A stretch of DNA of 64,000 nucleotides from contig OZ038472.1 of the NCBI GenBank assembly GCA_964036295.1, forward strand, positions 15,830,885-15,894,884. Reading direction: 5' to 3'. Made by a program: the position numbers and the translations under genes. Under the pieces are notes generated by a model. That model saw only the letters and a list, made by a program, of their open reading frames with translations, was not told the DNA's origin and made no database searches. This DNA is from Plumapathes pennacea (Eukaryota; Cnidaria; Anthozoa; Antipatharia; Myriopathidae). Within the stretch, counting starts at the first letter, position 1; each line of letters starts with the position of its first letter. Shown here in pieces: positions 23,386 through 35,463 of the stretch.

Positions 23386-25455
23386 TTTGAACAGAGTGGT
23401 ACTGAAACATTGTTCAACTCCGTGTCTTTGTCAAACTAGAAAATTTAGCTTGCTGGTCGGTTCTTCAATCCACGTAAAAAAAATGAGACGAATCTACAAC
23501 TTTTGCGTTTGGAATACATTATTAAGCGATATGCCTTAAGAGTATATGAGTCACATAACTAAAACAGGGTTAGTAAATTGTAGATTTTATCTGTAAAATT
23601 TCTCTATAATTATTCAACGACAGGGACGTGAAAGTATGCTGCAGTTACGCAATTGTTAATGTGTAAACTATAATTTGGCTTTTTTGTTATTTGGCCCGAG
23701 GCTATCTGGTCAGTATTATTATTCAAATGACCAATTTAAGAAGACCACAAAATGTAAACATTCCCTCGAGACGAAAATTAGCATTCTACTTGTAGCAGCT
23801 TCGTTGTGTTTAAAGTTAAACAAACTTTGTTTAGTATTTACACTAGCTGGCTGGCTCTAATCTTGTGTGCATCTTTGGAGTTGGAATTAGTTCAAGACTT
23901 TTCTAGGGTTATGCGTGCGTTAGAAGCAAGGAGCGTCCTTTGCCTATTCCTTCCGTTTTCCCGTTGTTGGATAATTACGTTTGATGCCTCCTTGAGTCGT
24001 TAAATTGACACGAGGCCCTTAATTACGAAGTGCCTGCTGACGTCTATTAGTTAATCTATTCTCAGCCAGTCTAAGCCCCCGACTTAAAGCTAATAAACCC
24101 AAATGATCTCAAGTGTAGATTCGATTAGTTCCTGTGGCACCTATTTGCTAATTGGAGCCCTTTCAGAAGTACTCTAGCATCTCTTTGTGCTTCGGTGAAC
24201 TGTTCAAAGCATCACGCAATAGTTCGTGTTCAAAATAAGTAAAGTTTCATTTTCGCCTTTCCACAGACACTTAAAAACAGCTAAACCGGACCTTTTAACC
24301 CGGAATTTTACCTTCTGGCGCATTTTAGTGAGCCGAGCGTGCGTGTAAGCCATCCATGAAGTTCCTTTTGTCTTCAATCTTTACACAGGTTCATTGTTAA
24401 AAAGTTTTCCCTTCTGCTTGCTGACGTGGGTGGTATACAGGCTCTTGTAGTTATTACATCCGGTCCCCTGGGGAAGTCATTTTGTTCACGCAACATGATG
24501 GTGAGGAAATAATCAAGTGATAATTATTATCATTTCCTCGTAATAACAAGGCATCTTGAGTAATTGTTTCCTACAAGGACGCTTTTGTGGTTTGCAACTG
24601 CTACTAGTTCCGATTATTCTGACTGATGTTGAAAAAAATATTTGGAAGTGGAAGCAAAGTCTGATAAGCCTGGTTTTTGCGAGAGACGCGATCGCATGCG
24701 CAGGGTGCTTATTTCACAGTGAAAACAGGCTCGATGCAAAAATGTTTTGATTCTTGTGCTTGCACTTGCGTAGAGCCTGTTATCAACATGAAATAAGGAC
24801 TTTTATGTTTTACGCTTTGCTTGTTATTGGTTTTGTGTCGCTCGCGAGACCGGCAAACTCTGATAAGCCACTTTCACGGTCATGCGCAGTTCGTGAGCCT
24901 GGATATTTTGGCGGGCACCTGATATGATTGGCAGAGTGGAGACTGGTTCTTTGGTCATAATGTGTAAAAACAAAACCAAGCTCAGCAGAGAGATTTACTT
25001 GACTTGCTTGCTTGTGTTGGCTATTGCGTAAAATAGTGCAAGGGTTGTTTTCCCTCTCCCGCAGCTTGGGACGTGATCAAAATGATAATTAGCATTCAAC
25101 AGTGAAAAGAATAGACCACGAGTTCATCAGAGCGAATGAATCATAATTCAGTTGGTGGCCTTATTGAACACTGCCTTTATCGGGGATAACTCGATCTGAA
25201 AAATAACGCACGTAAATCTGAAAAAATCGACTCAGCTTGGTCTCCTTAATCGCATTTAATCATTGATAGTTAAGTATTAATATTAATATTTATACTTATT
25301 ACAATAAAAAAAAACCGCAGCTGTGAACCCACATAACAAAACCGCACGTGTGTGACGTGGATACAAATGACTCGCGCAAAGTAATTACACTCTTTGTTTG
25401 CTTATAAAATACACCAACTCTTTCGTCCCAGGCTGGAGATCTGATCCTGAGAGTT

Positions 25456-25660
25456 TTGACCCTTCCACTCCCAAGAGTGATCAACTTCAATCTTCTTCTT
25501 CAATTTCTCGCCAGAAATTTACCATGCAGAGAGGAGAGTTTTGCTTTTGATGAGGTTCTCAGATGACAGCTGATTGAAGTATCAATTCTCGTTACATCAT
25601 TCATACAATTTTTTCTTAAAAGGTTGGGAGAATCTGCATTTTGAGTTTGAAAGTGATAGC
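25456..25660 (+). mobile_element. Degraded piggyBac-like MITE
   Basis: A diverged copy of the elements at 27.55 and 38.15 kb: it starts CCCTTCCACTCCCAAGAG, then AGTGATCAACTTCAAT, and ends near GAGTTTGAAAGTGAT. The left target is TTGA instead of TTAA, and the right end has lost its TTAA. Confidence 0.65.
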
Positions 25661-26128
25661 TGTAAGTGTTTTGCGTTGATCTCGTGTAGAAACGCACTCT
25701 GGCGGATGATTGTGTAAATAGTCGATATTTAGGACAGTTTGTAACTTTGATATCTTTAGTCGTTATAAATGCGGGCCCGTTATGTTATGGCCCTTTAGTG
25801 CACCGGGCAGGGCGTGAAGTCTAAAGGCGACGAAAAGTCAGGAAAGTTATACGAATTGTACATCAGACTGATGAACGCTGATCAGTAAGGTTGACATTAA
25901 TCTGCCAAAGGATTCGCTCAATAGCCTCACTCTTCCTCTCTATATGAGCAAAATTGGGATCTGTAAAGCAAACAACTCGTTCAAGTTCAAATAGTCTCTC
26001 AACCGTCCTTACATGTAGCAGCTCCCGCAGTTTTACCTGCCATGTCTCTATAGTTGTTATTCACAATGCATTTTGCTCATTCTAAATTAGGCCCGCAGTA
26101 ATTAGCTCTTCTGTTGTTTGGGCTCTTA

Positions 26129-26161
26129 CTTATTCATTCATTCATTCATTTATTCATTCAT

Positions 26162-26196
<35 letters not shown>

Positions 26197-26248
26197 TTTT
26201 ATTTTATTTTATTTATTTACTTTTTGGGGGGGGGGGGGGGGAGGGGGG
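26129..26248. repeat. (ATTC/ATTT)n microsatellite followed by a G16-A-G6 run
   Basis: Tetranucleotide tract 26129-26219, then 16 G at 26226-26241, one A and six more G. The G run could form a quadruplex on the plus strand. Confidence 0.95.
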
Positions 26249-27549
26249 ACATTTAAGGTTTAATTTCAATAAAATAAGACCAAAGCCATTTTTTAATAGT
26301 TACTGTCATACGGACCCAGTCTCCACTTTCATTCATGCGCAGTAGCCGAAGTACTTTTTACTTCCTGTAAGAGCCATTTTGGAGTTGTACGCGTCCCCCA
26401 CTTCATAACAAATAGTTTGTGTTTCTGATTTTTTAAAGCTTGCCATTCAGTTTCTGATGGGCCAATCGTGCTGAAACCTGGAATAATTACTATTATTTGT
26501 GCGCTTTTTTTGTGATAAGGTTCTTTTTTTTCAATTTGATTAATTTTGTACAACTTCGAAAATTGGGCGGGGCAAACCGCGCGAAAACGGGGCTCTAAAT
26601 GGGGAAGGGGCCTGGGCGGCCCTTTTTTACAAGCGTTGCACGAACTACGAAAACTACACTTGCATTTCTGTCGTTTCCTCAGTTTTGTGGAATGACCGCT
26701 GACTAAAAAATAAAGTGATCGCGTGGTCGAAAAATTACTGGCGCCTTTGATACCTTTGAGTCAGCGGCATTCTTGCGTCTTCTTGTTTTTACTAGAAATG
26801 GTTTGGATTCAAGTCTCGTTGTCGTATTTTCTCTTCAAAGTGTTCTTGTTGATCTCCATACCCTTTTTGGTGTTCAAATTCCTTTTTTCGTTGCAGTACT
26901 TCCAGGAACCACTGGTCTGTGCGAAACGATGGCGCAGGTTTGTCGTAGAAGATAACATGCTCGTTAGTGCGGGTTGGTGGACATTGCTTCTCTACACTGG
27001 ACAATTCCACACCCAGGCTCGTGTTGGGACTACACAAGCTTTCTAAAGGTGAATCCCGAAAGAGTCAGTGGATATGTCACTAAAGGCAGGGGACGAACAG
27101 CCTGAAAATATGTCATAAATTTTGCCTAATGTTGAGATTTCGTCGTTTTCTGAGTGTTGGAGGATGAGTGCATTGGGCGGGCGATAAGACAACTTTTGGC
27201 GATATAAAGTTCAAAGGATCCCAGTTCAAGCGCCACACTAAATTTTCTAACTTTAACCCTCTGCCGCCTTGGAATGGAAGGTTTTGAAAACTAAGACTTT
27301 CGAATACGCGGCTGGCCAAGGTGGGGGCCTGCGGAAACGGATGCGCATTCTGTAAATTAAGAAGTTCTGTTTCTGTTCTGTTTTTAAAAAGTGAAAATTG
27401 ACAAATTGTCAATCAAAAAGAGAATCGACTTTACAGCGGAAACGCTGCTTTGATTTATTTAATGATCCGGAAACTTCTGTGCAAACAGTTAAAATAAACT
27501 TCTTGTTATTGTTCTGAATAGCTACGTGTGCATCACAGTATAGTTTCTT

Positions 27550-27760
27550 TTAACCCTTTCACTCCTAAGAGTGATCAACTTCAATTTCTCCTTCAGTTTT
27601 TCAGGACAGATATATATGACACAGTATGGAGAATTTGCTACTTGATAGTTTGCTTAGATGAAAGTTGATTGGCCTATCAATTCTCACTACATCGTTCATA
27701 CATTTTCTTCTCGAATGGTTGGGAGAATTTGCATTGTGAGCTCAGGAGTGAAAGAGTTAA
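27550..27760 (+). mobile_element. piggyBac-like MITE
   Basis: TTAA at 27550-27553, then CCCTTTCACTCCTAAGAG. The right end reads CAGGAGTGAAAGAG and then TTAA at 27757-27760. Inverted ends with a CCC-type terminus inside TTAA duplications are the piggyBac signature. It is about 203 bp long without coding capacity. Two further copies lie at 25.46 and 38.15 kb. Confidence 0.85.
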
Positions 27761-27904
27761 ATGTATCTAATGCAGTAGTCTTGGTCGCGAGACGACCCAT
27801 CACAACCAAATACACTTCAAATTCTTCAAATGCCGTTGTTCAATTGCTTCACTGCTAAGATATTTACTCTGCATGTCCATTCAACAATGTAAATGATGCT
27901 GTAC

Positions 27905-27990
27905 CCAAACTGCATTGACAGTTCAGGACACTGCTATTATAATGCACTAATTGCGAACTTTTATTTGAGTTGTCAAACCTTTTGAAGAGT
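27905..27990 (-). repeat. Inverted copy of one dispersed-repeat monomer
   Basis: CACTGCTATTATAATGCACT, then TTTTATTTGAGTTGTCAAACCTTTT in pieces, is the reverse complement of the 11.0 kb monomer with changes. Confidence 0.6.
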
Positions 27991-29161
27991 TTCAAGCTTT
28001 ATACATTCAATTTTCAGCAGAGTGACGTGCAGCATTAGGTTACAAAGAAAAACAACGAAACAACTAAGATGAACAAACATGATTGAAAGATCTTCAAAAC
28101 TCTTGAAGCTGCTTAGTTTAACTCAAAGAAAAGCTCTGTTGCTTACTTTTGAGATAGCAGCATTCTTTGTTGACAGAAACCGCCTGATTTTTTCCCTTCT
28201 TTTTGTTTGAATGTGACATATATAAAGCTGCGTTTTCCGCAACTTGACATCTGGTAAATGATACTCCACCGAGATGGTTTTTGTTTAGACTAGCCAGTTT
28301 CCCTTGACGCATCAAAGGTCAGCAAAAAACATTTAACGAAACATTTGCACACCCAACCATTTTTGGTGTATGGTTTCCGATTTCTCTTAGTTTAATTCAA
28401 TCCGATTCCTTCCTTAATCCTGACAAAGCTGCTAAGACAATTATGAAGTTTTTATCGCAGAAAACACGCACTTTTGATCGCATTATGCGCCATCTCAAGT
28501 GCGAAATGGAATCTTTATAAAATCATCCAATAATCAAAGAGTCGGATGCGCTCGGCTCAAACGCATTTCCTGTGAGACGCGGTGCTAATGGAATGAGTAC
28601 ACAGTTAACAAATCTGATCAGCTGCAAATGCCGAAAACAATAGCACAATAACACAAATAAACCAACATGATTAAATTTGATCGCTCAGAGAGCGGCCTGA
28701 ATGAAGCATTTTGAGGGTCATGAGCCAGCGAGCTACCGCACACGTTGATAATTTCCCTCTGCGTGCTTACGCGCGAAATTGCTAAGCTTTGAAGGTGTCG
28801 TTTCTACATGGTAACATTTAACACCAAATTAGAGGTCCTAATTTTCTACTACTGCGTGTTCCCGCCCACAGTTTAATTACGCGACAAAAATCACACTTAC
28901 GGCGCTCAAACTCAAACAACGTTGACACTTCAACCGTACAATGTTTGCTCTGCTGCCCAGCTCCGCAGACGCTTGCTGATTAGACTCGGGCCACGATGGC
29001 AACGAGAAAATTCCCCAACTCTTAGTCCGTTAGAGAACATTTGCGTTGAAACTAAATCAGTAGGCACAAAGTCATAAATTCGTGATTACACAGTACCGCA
29101 GAGCCTCTTGATGTTGCTTCGGCCCTTGTTAATATCGCTCCGCACCGGCTCCAAGTTGCTT
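27991..29161. other. Non-coding stretch downstream of the GPCR gene
   Basis: No gene, repeat or clear polyadenylation signal recognised; it probably includes the 3' UTR of the minus-strand receptor gene. Confidence 0.5.
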
Positions 29162-30244
29162 TCAATCCCTAGCGTCGGAAGAGTTCGCATCAGTTTCAGT
29201 TCGCGTGGAGTAAATCCTTGTCAGTTGTCGTGTAATTCTGGCCTGCGTCTGCCTGGCTCGTCCGCCGATTTTTGCGCACTTTATTAGGGCTGCTTTGTAT
29301 CCTTGACGGAACTTGTCGTCTAGGGCGCCGTAAAGATACGGGTTTAAGCAGCTATTAAGCCAAATACAAAAGTGCGAGTATTTCATAAGGATACTAAAGT
29401 AAGCAAATTCCTGCCCGCTGCCATAGTCCAACCAGAAGAACAAGACGTGGTTTGGGAGATAGCAGAGCGCGAAGCTTACGATTAGCACGATCAGCAAGCG
29501 AATGAATTTTCTGTGCCGAGTCTTGGCGTCAACGCCGCGTCTGTTGCGAGTTCCTTGCAGCATTTCGTTTTTTTTGTTCAGGACGAAGGACATTCGGGTG
29601 TAAGTGACTCCAATGATGACCAAGGGAAGCAGGTACTCAACTAGGAAGAGGTACAACGTGTAACCCTCTCGTAATATCTGGTTGCCCCAGAACTCGTTAC
29701 AGCTGAACTGATTCGCACTGACAGATTGTTGCACATCCATAACCACGATTTGCGGTAAAGCGTTCATAAAAGCGAACAACCAAATAAGCACCAACAAGAG
29801 ACGGATTTTAGTGAGCGTCAGTCTGTCTCTTAACGGGTAAACAACTCCCATATAACGCTGAAGCGTTAAGCAAGTCAGGCTGAAAATAGACGCACCATTC
29901 GCCATAAGACTCAGAGCGGGGATGAGCTTGCAAACGGCAGTGGAGCCAAAGAAACCAAACGGATATTTACCAGTCTCGTAGTACAGCAAGATAAACGGCA
30001 TACAGAATAACCCCACTGCAAGATCGGCCACGGATAAACTCACCAGAAACAGCCCATAGTAGTAATTCCTACAACTCCGCAATTTGCGATTTCTTTTCAC
30101 AACGATGATGACGAAAACGTTGCCGACGATGTTCAAAGTAAAGATCATCGCCGATAGCAGAAGACGGATAACCAAGGATACAAACGGTTCTGGCTTCTCT
30201 ACAGTATGCAAGATTGGCGACGTACTGCCGATTTGTGAATCCAT
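29162..30244 (-). CDS. Class A (rhodopsin-like) GPCR, neuropeptide-receptor-like
   Basis: A single-exon receptor of 360 residues, taken from the first ATG (30244-30242); the frame opens 13 codons upstream at a GTG. Seven hydrophobic helices lie at about 23-49, 63-89, 105-128, 149-169, 195-219, 246-272 and 285-307. Hallmarks: GNVFVI in TM1, SVADLAV in TM2, Cys105 and Cys182 for the TM3-ECL2 disulphide, LQRYMGVVYPL at the TM3 end (Gln replaces the Asp/Glu of D/ERY), FALCYLP in TM6 (Tyr in place of the CWxP Trp), and NPYLY in TM7. A basic cytoplasmic tail follows. The overall pattern resembles invertebrate orexin/NPFF/tachykinin-type peptide receptors; the ligand cannot be read from sequence. 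It should act in the plasma membrane through G proteins. No amine-binding Asp is apparent in TM3, which argues against a monoamine receptor. Confidence 0.93.
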   Translation of the reverse strand: MDSQIGSTSPILHTVEKPEPFVSLVIRLLLSAMIFTLNIVGNVFVIIVVKRNRKLRSCRNYYYGLFLVSLSVADLAVGLFCMPFILLYYETGKYPFGFFGSTAVCKLIPALSLMANGASIFSLTCLTLQRYMGVVYPLRDRLTLTKIRLLLVLIWLFAFMNALPQIVVMDVQQSVSANQFSCNEFWGNQILREGYTLYLFLVEYLLPLVIIGVTYTRMSFVLNKKNEMLQGTRNRRGVDAKTRHRKFIRLLIVLIVSFALCYLPNHVLFFWLDYGSGQEFAYFSILMKYSHFCIWLNSCLNPYLYGALDDKFRQGYKAALIKCAKIGGRARQTQARITRQLTRIYSTRTETDANSSDARD

Positions 30245-33054
30245 CTCTTGAGTTATTATTTTCCTACCCTCGGCAAAGGTCACACCCGCTGTCTTCCTTG
30301 TTGAGAATCATCAATACGCTCGAAGCCAAAGGATTTTCTGAGTGGTCTCGGTGGCTTTGTGACCAAACAACTTAGGCACGGTTTTATGGTGTGGCTGCGC
30401 TAAGGAGATATGCGTAAGATTATCTCAGAAACACCGACACCGCAATTCTATTCACACTCAGCTTATCAGCCTCTCATCATGGAGCATTAAGTAAGCGCTA
30501 AAAACAAAGACAAGTTTGACAGCATGGAAAATTGACTTTTCATGACAGCTTTTCCGGGGCAACAGGCTTTCACACAATTAAAATTTTTTTTAATAAAGAC
30601 ACATGAAAATATGTCAGACGGTAGTTCTGACCTAGTGCTTCTCGGATCCATAAGTGGACCATTATTGATCTATTGATGATCTATTTTTACCTTTTGCAAG
30701 CCCGGGTTTTACATTTTGATTATACATTTGTCAGTTTTAGCACTGAAATGATTTTGTTTAACATTTGACCCAAAATTTTTACCTTTCAAAGACAAGAATT
30801 CTATATTTTGTTAGGTCGTGTTGGGTTGGTCATTTTTTGACAATTGGAATTTAATAAAGGCAAAGCTTATCTGATTTGTTTTGATAAGAAGTGTTTACAC
30901 AACAAAACACGTACGGGAATATCGTACGTGTCGTACTGCTATCGAATCAAGAGTGACTTAGCGTGTATTTTTCCTCTGTTTTGCCATAAAACTTTCTTTT
31001 CTGCTCCGTTGTTGTCACCTGTCACTAATATAGTTCCTTATCAGAGAGTTCTTCTTAGTAAGATTTATCTATTCGTTGTTCTTTTTTCTCGTAAGATGTT
31101 TGATAAACTAGCAAAGAGCTTTATTAGTGCGTTGCTCATACTTTATGAGTGTTTTTATTATGATGTAAAAGAATAGATCATTTAAAAGAAAATTGAGGAG
31201 TAAAAACAAAGAAAATATAATCGTCGTGAGAGTGAAAGACATTTGCTCTCTTCCATCACTAAACACTCTACTTGGGTACTATACCTAAAAATAAAAAAAA
31301 CATAAAAGCGTTTATAGTCCCAACAAGTCGTAAAGGTTCACCGTGGACCTCATGCATGGGGACTTCCGAGTCAAAAATTATCAGATCCCGGAAACTGTTT
31401 GATCCAGGTTTTTTATTTTTACTAAGTTGTTTTCTGTAATTACACTAAAAGATAAGAGAGCGGAAAGCCGCCCAACACAAAGATCCTCATTTTGGCTGGT
31501 GTGACTTGACAAAAATAACAGAAAACACATTCAAAATGGGAAGCCGCCCTGAATTAGCGGGCCGGCCTTTTTCAGGATGAAGGTGTCGATAACAAATTGA
31601 TATCAAAATATCTATCTCTATAGAATTGAATTTTGGTTAGAGTTGTGAACCCGGCAAACATCTGTTGCTTGTGATTGGAACGATTCGTGGGACTAAATCC
31701 TTGCCGGAAGTTTTCTCTGTCTTATGAAAGCCAAAGGCCACAGGGTCTTTGTCACGCTTATCTTTAATTCAAAATCTAGACAAACATGACGGTTCAACTG
31801 ATAACACACATGGCCGAAAGGTAGTAACCGTAATTGTTTCAGCGTGAAACAATTAATGTCAAATAAGGCGGACTACATCTAACACTTATCTGCGCTTTCA
31901 TTTCTTCGCTGTCTCCAATAAACTTACAGTACCTGCCATTTTGCATTTTGGCTTTATTACCTATCGCGCATGCCAAAGATGCAATTGTACGCTGCCTTCA
32001 AAAGTTGTCAGGCTCAAGCTAGTCGTAGTTCATAATATTCCGAGCCAAACTTGTAGAGTGGCACAATTTATTCCACAATGAGACTGTCTTCTGTATTGTT
32101 TTGACTTCCTTGTTGTCTAGCGAGGGTCAAATGTGGAAAGCCGACAAGGACCAAACTGTGTTCCGGAAAACGGCAAGTTGTCTAATCTTATTGGATTAAA
32201 ATTAAAATATATTTGAGACCAGATAAGGTTAAAAATATAGCAAAAAAATGAAATGCCCGTTCGCGTTTGAACCGATACGAAGTCGGTTCTGGCATCGTAT
32301 TCACGCCGCCAAAAAATTTAGTCAGATTGGTCTAAAAAGTTCACTGCTTACACTCTAGCTCGCACAGTTAGCATAGATCGATATCAATTCGCTTTAACTG
32401 CTATTTGAGCATTTTAGAACCTCCTGCCAGCGAGCATTCAGTGGAAATTTTGAGCATAAGCATTAGCATTTTAGCGAGATGAAAAAAAGACAGCATAATG
32501 TACAAAAGCCTATTTAGCTTCATGAGTTGTCACGAAAAAGCCTCGTCTTTCCCCGTTTAGCTCTGAAAATAGCATCGCGTGCATTCTTTTTGTTGTGAAA
32601 CGATTTGTTTCTTTTCGACGAAAATAATGACCCTCGTTAGGGTTGCTACACCTGTCTGTTGAACAAAAACCGCAGCCATATTTGCAATGGGGCCTTTACG
32701 TCACATGCGCTACAGCATAAACTGCGCACTATCGCGTGCATGCAAGCTTCACGGGATACAACTTTTAATATAGGAGTTACTGCAGTTCGGCTGGTCACTC
32801 ACACGCAAAGGTTGTAGAAGCTCGCGATACTCTATATTCTTAACTTGAATGTTAGTGCATTTACACTGAGGTCTAAGACAACCGCGATAAAAATTGAACA
32901 CGGAGTTGAGAGTTGCGGCTTCTAGATCCACGCGCAATCTTGGGCAAAGTTGTCGATACTACAGGAAATGAAACAGTGCAAATACACTAACAAACGCACG
33001 CACTAACACAAGCTTCATAATAGAGGTCACTTGTAGCGCGGCAACAGTTAACAG
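30245..33054. other. Non-coding stretch between the two minus-strand genes
   Basis: AT-rich. It must contain the GPCR promoter near its left end, but no TATA box is convincing. No repeat or recognised gene was seen. Confidence 0.5.
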
Positions 33055-33561
33055 CTATCTTCTAATAGGAAGCCGCATGATTGTTTTAAGTGAACGTACT
33101 TCTGAAAGATGGAATTTGATCCTCTCTGTCGCGAGCTGCATTGTTTTATAGTCTTCCTCCGTCTCGTCCAATTGCCGCCTTATTTGCCACAACTCTTGCT
33201 CACATTCTCTGATCCGCTGTTCTTCTCGCATCTGATTTTCCTCGTCCACGGATTTTAGAACACGTTCTGGTACCTTACCGCCTTCAAACTGTTTTACAAC
33301 GTCTATGAACTCCCTCGATCTTGCTTTCACAAGTGGAGGCTTTCCTTTCACTCCTCCCTTTACGGCTTTAACATTAGATTTCTGCGTTCCGTCTTGAGGA
33401 CTCGTCATGTTTAGCGCCGTCGATAAACCTGATGCTTTCTCTAGTCTCTCTTGCGACGAAGACTTGCTGAGAACAGGAATTCGTGATCGTCCAAGGATTG
33501 GAGATGTCTTAGAGCTTTCTGGAGGCGAAGGTAGTTTCCTCTGTCTTACACCAGCGTACAT
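33055..33561 (-). CDS. Coiled-coil protein, unknown family
   Basis: 168 codons, starting at the first ATG (33561) after an in-frame TGA 54 nt upstream. Residues 1-80 are basic, Ser/Pro/Lys-rich and probably disordered. Residues about 85-155 (REFIDVVKQFEGG, then RIRECEQELWQIRRQL, then TMQLATERIKFHL) are charged, with heptad-like spacing suggesting a coiled coil. I do not recognise the family. The frame may not end at its TAG: a donor-like GAA|GTACGT lies inside the codons for LSEVRS near the end, so the coil could continue in further exons to the left. Composition supports real coding sequence. A 66-bp tandem duplication sits directly upstream. Confidence 0.5.
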   Translation of the reverse strand: MYAGVRQRKLPSPPESSKTSPILGRSRIPVLSKSSSQERLEKASGLSTALNMTSPQDGTQKSNVKAVKGGVKGKPPLVKARSREFIDVVKQFEGGKVPERVLKSVDEENQMREEQRIRECEQELWQIRRQLDETEEDYKTMQLATERIKFHLSEVRSLKTIMRLPIRR

Positions 33562-33594
33562 ATTTTTGTCCCCTGTATCTCCAGAACTACTGAT

Positions 33595-33718
33595 CCGGTA
33601 AGTTTTAGATCTTCAACAGCCGATTCAGTCAACTTTAAGAACGCGGAGTCGCTCTGATCCCCGGAAGTTTTAGATCTTCAACAGCGATTGAGTCAACTCT
33701 ACGGAACGCGGAGTCGCT
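33595..33718. repeat. 66-bp imperfect tandem duplication
   Basis: CCGG(T)AAGTTTTAGATCTTCAACAG begins at 33595 and 33661, and both copies end ACGCGGAGTCGCT. It lies in the presumed 5' region of the minus-strand coiled-coil gene. Confidence 0.85.
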
Positions 33719-34274
33719 TCACCCGTGAGTGCATCCTTTTGTTTGCAAAAAGATATTCATACTTGAAGTACTTGTCCGGATCTTTTGAGAGCAGCTTGTA
33801 AATCGTAAATTAGTCACGTACAGGCCAAATGGTACGCGCTGTTCATGAATGGTTGCTTTACTATAAGTTACATCTTTGTGGACGTCAGATTGCTTCCTTG
33901 TGAAATAAATATGCGCAGTTTTGGAAGGCGTGTGTTACTGCATGCGCAAATGAGGACGCAATTAGTGCATGAATTGACAAGTAGTGGCTACTTCTATTGT
34001 TTATTCTGAATCAATAGTTTTGCGGACAAAGGTGATAAAGATTAAATATTGATATTCTGAAGCTCTCATAGAATACTGTGTTGACCAACTGTAGCCTGAG
34101 GATTAATTTGATGATTTATGATGCGCGCACACTGTATTCCTGTAACCTGGAGCCACAGCGAACAAATGGATGTTCATTTGTCACCCTTCCCAATGTTCCT
34201 TCTCTTGGCTCTTTTCCTTCAACAACATAGACTACAGTGGCGTTTCTTCTCATATACAGTTGGAACGTTCACAC

Positions 34275-34345
34275 AACCTCAGACCTATAAAGTCATGCAT
34301 CTGGTGGACTGGGTCCAACTGTAGCCTTAGGCACCTGGTTAACCT
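34275..34345. repeat. Isolated unit of the 33/66-bp minisatellite
   Basis: GCATCTGGTGGACTGGGTCC, then AACTGTAGCCTTAGGCACCTGG, matches the array at 35.46 kb but carries an extra 14 bp between CTCAG and GCATCTGG. Confidence 0.7.
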
Positions 34346-35463
34346 GACAGAGCTGACAAACGCATTGCGCATGTTGGTGACGTCATCAGTCCGTACGCTT
34401 GTTTATCTTGTTCAGAGTCACTGAGGTCAATATTTTAATCTAAAATTACCTTAGAGCTTTCCTTTTCATTGCAATGCTTGACCGGTCCTTTCACCTTGAG
34501 TATATTGTCCTTTTATACTATCTACGACTATCACGGAACGCAGCAGTACCACGGCCGCTATGGCGATGGCAACACTTCGACAAGGACGAAATTGTTTTGC
34601 AATTTTCACCACGGGTGCAAGGAGGAAAGTGGTAGGTGCAAAAGCTCAGGAAGAGAAAAACTATTGAACTGCAAACTCTAAAAATTTGTAGCTTAACTTT
34701 TGCTTCTGCGTCTTAACTTTTTCAAAAAACTCCGCCGGAAGTTGTGTTTCGCCACATAATTCAAAAATACAAAGGGATTCAGTGGAACGTACACCCGCGC
34801 CAGTTTCCGCGGGAAAGAGTTTGCATGCGCGGTCGCGCATGCACAGTGCGTTTGTCAGCTCTGTCGGTTAACCTGAGTATCAGGCTAATAAGTTCAGTTA
34901 ATTTTTCCCTCGGCCTAATAGACTGGGGAGAGAGGAGAAAAATGAAAATTACGCGTGACGCGAACCATTTAATGCCCCGTGTTGAACGCCGTGCGCTGAT
35001 TGGATAATAAACAAAAGAATCGGCACGTGCAGACACTGACTTGTCAACATGAGCACCACGCGCATATTTAATGAGCTACGGTGGTCACTGTGTCGCTCAA
35101 TTTGCTTTGCTTGTAAACCTTAAAGAAAGCCTAAATCTTTCCCAAAATCACAGCAGAATCTTAAGCTTTCGCTTCACTAGTTTCTGCAGCGCTCTAGTCT
35201 ATTTCCAGCGCCTTGTATTATTGCCGTCGAGTTCAAGTTAAAACTGATGCGAATTGAAACACAAGCGATAAATTTAGAAATAGACTTACAGAAAAACTAA
35301 AAGAAACCACTCCCTGATTAAATGAGCAACTGTTTTAAATGCGCTGGCAGAACCGGCAGAATAATATTCAATGTCTCTCTCAGTCAGCTAAAATTACTCG
35401 CAAAAATGAATTTCATTTTCTTAAACAAGTCTACTTTGTTTGTCAGGAGCCGCTTGCGCCCGA

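Larger units (their letters stand above)
16270..25455. other. Gene-poor stretch
   Basis: No recognised gene in 9 kb. It contains poly-T tracts (17341-17351, 19602-19635, 20734-20758, 21092-21108), a short perfect palindrome at 22914-22937 and one degenerate dispersed-repeat copy at 23.3 kb. The longest frame (21580-22125, 181 codons) has no motif or family resemblance and looks like chance. Confidence 0.55.

Noticed and set aside
24503-24539. Palindrome GAGGAAAT..ATTTCCTC
   Set aside because: Only 8 bp pair perfectly before mismatches; expected by chance in AT-rich DNA.
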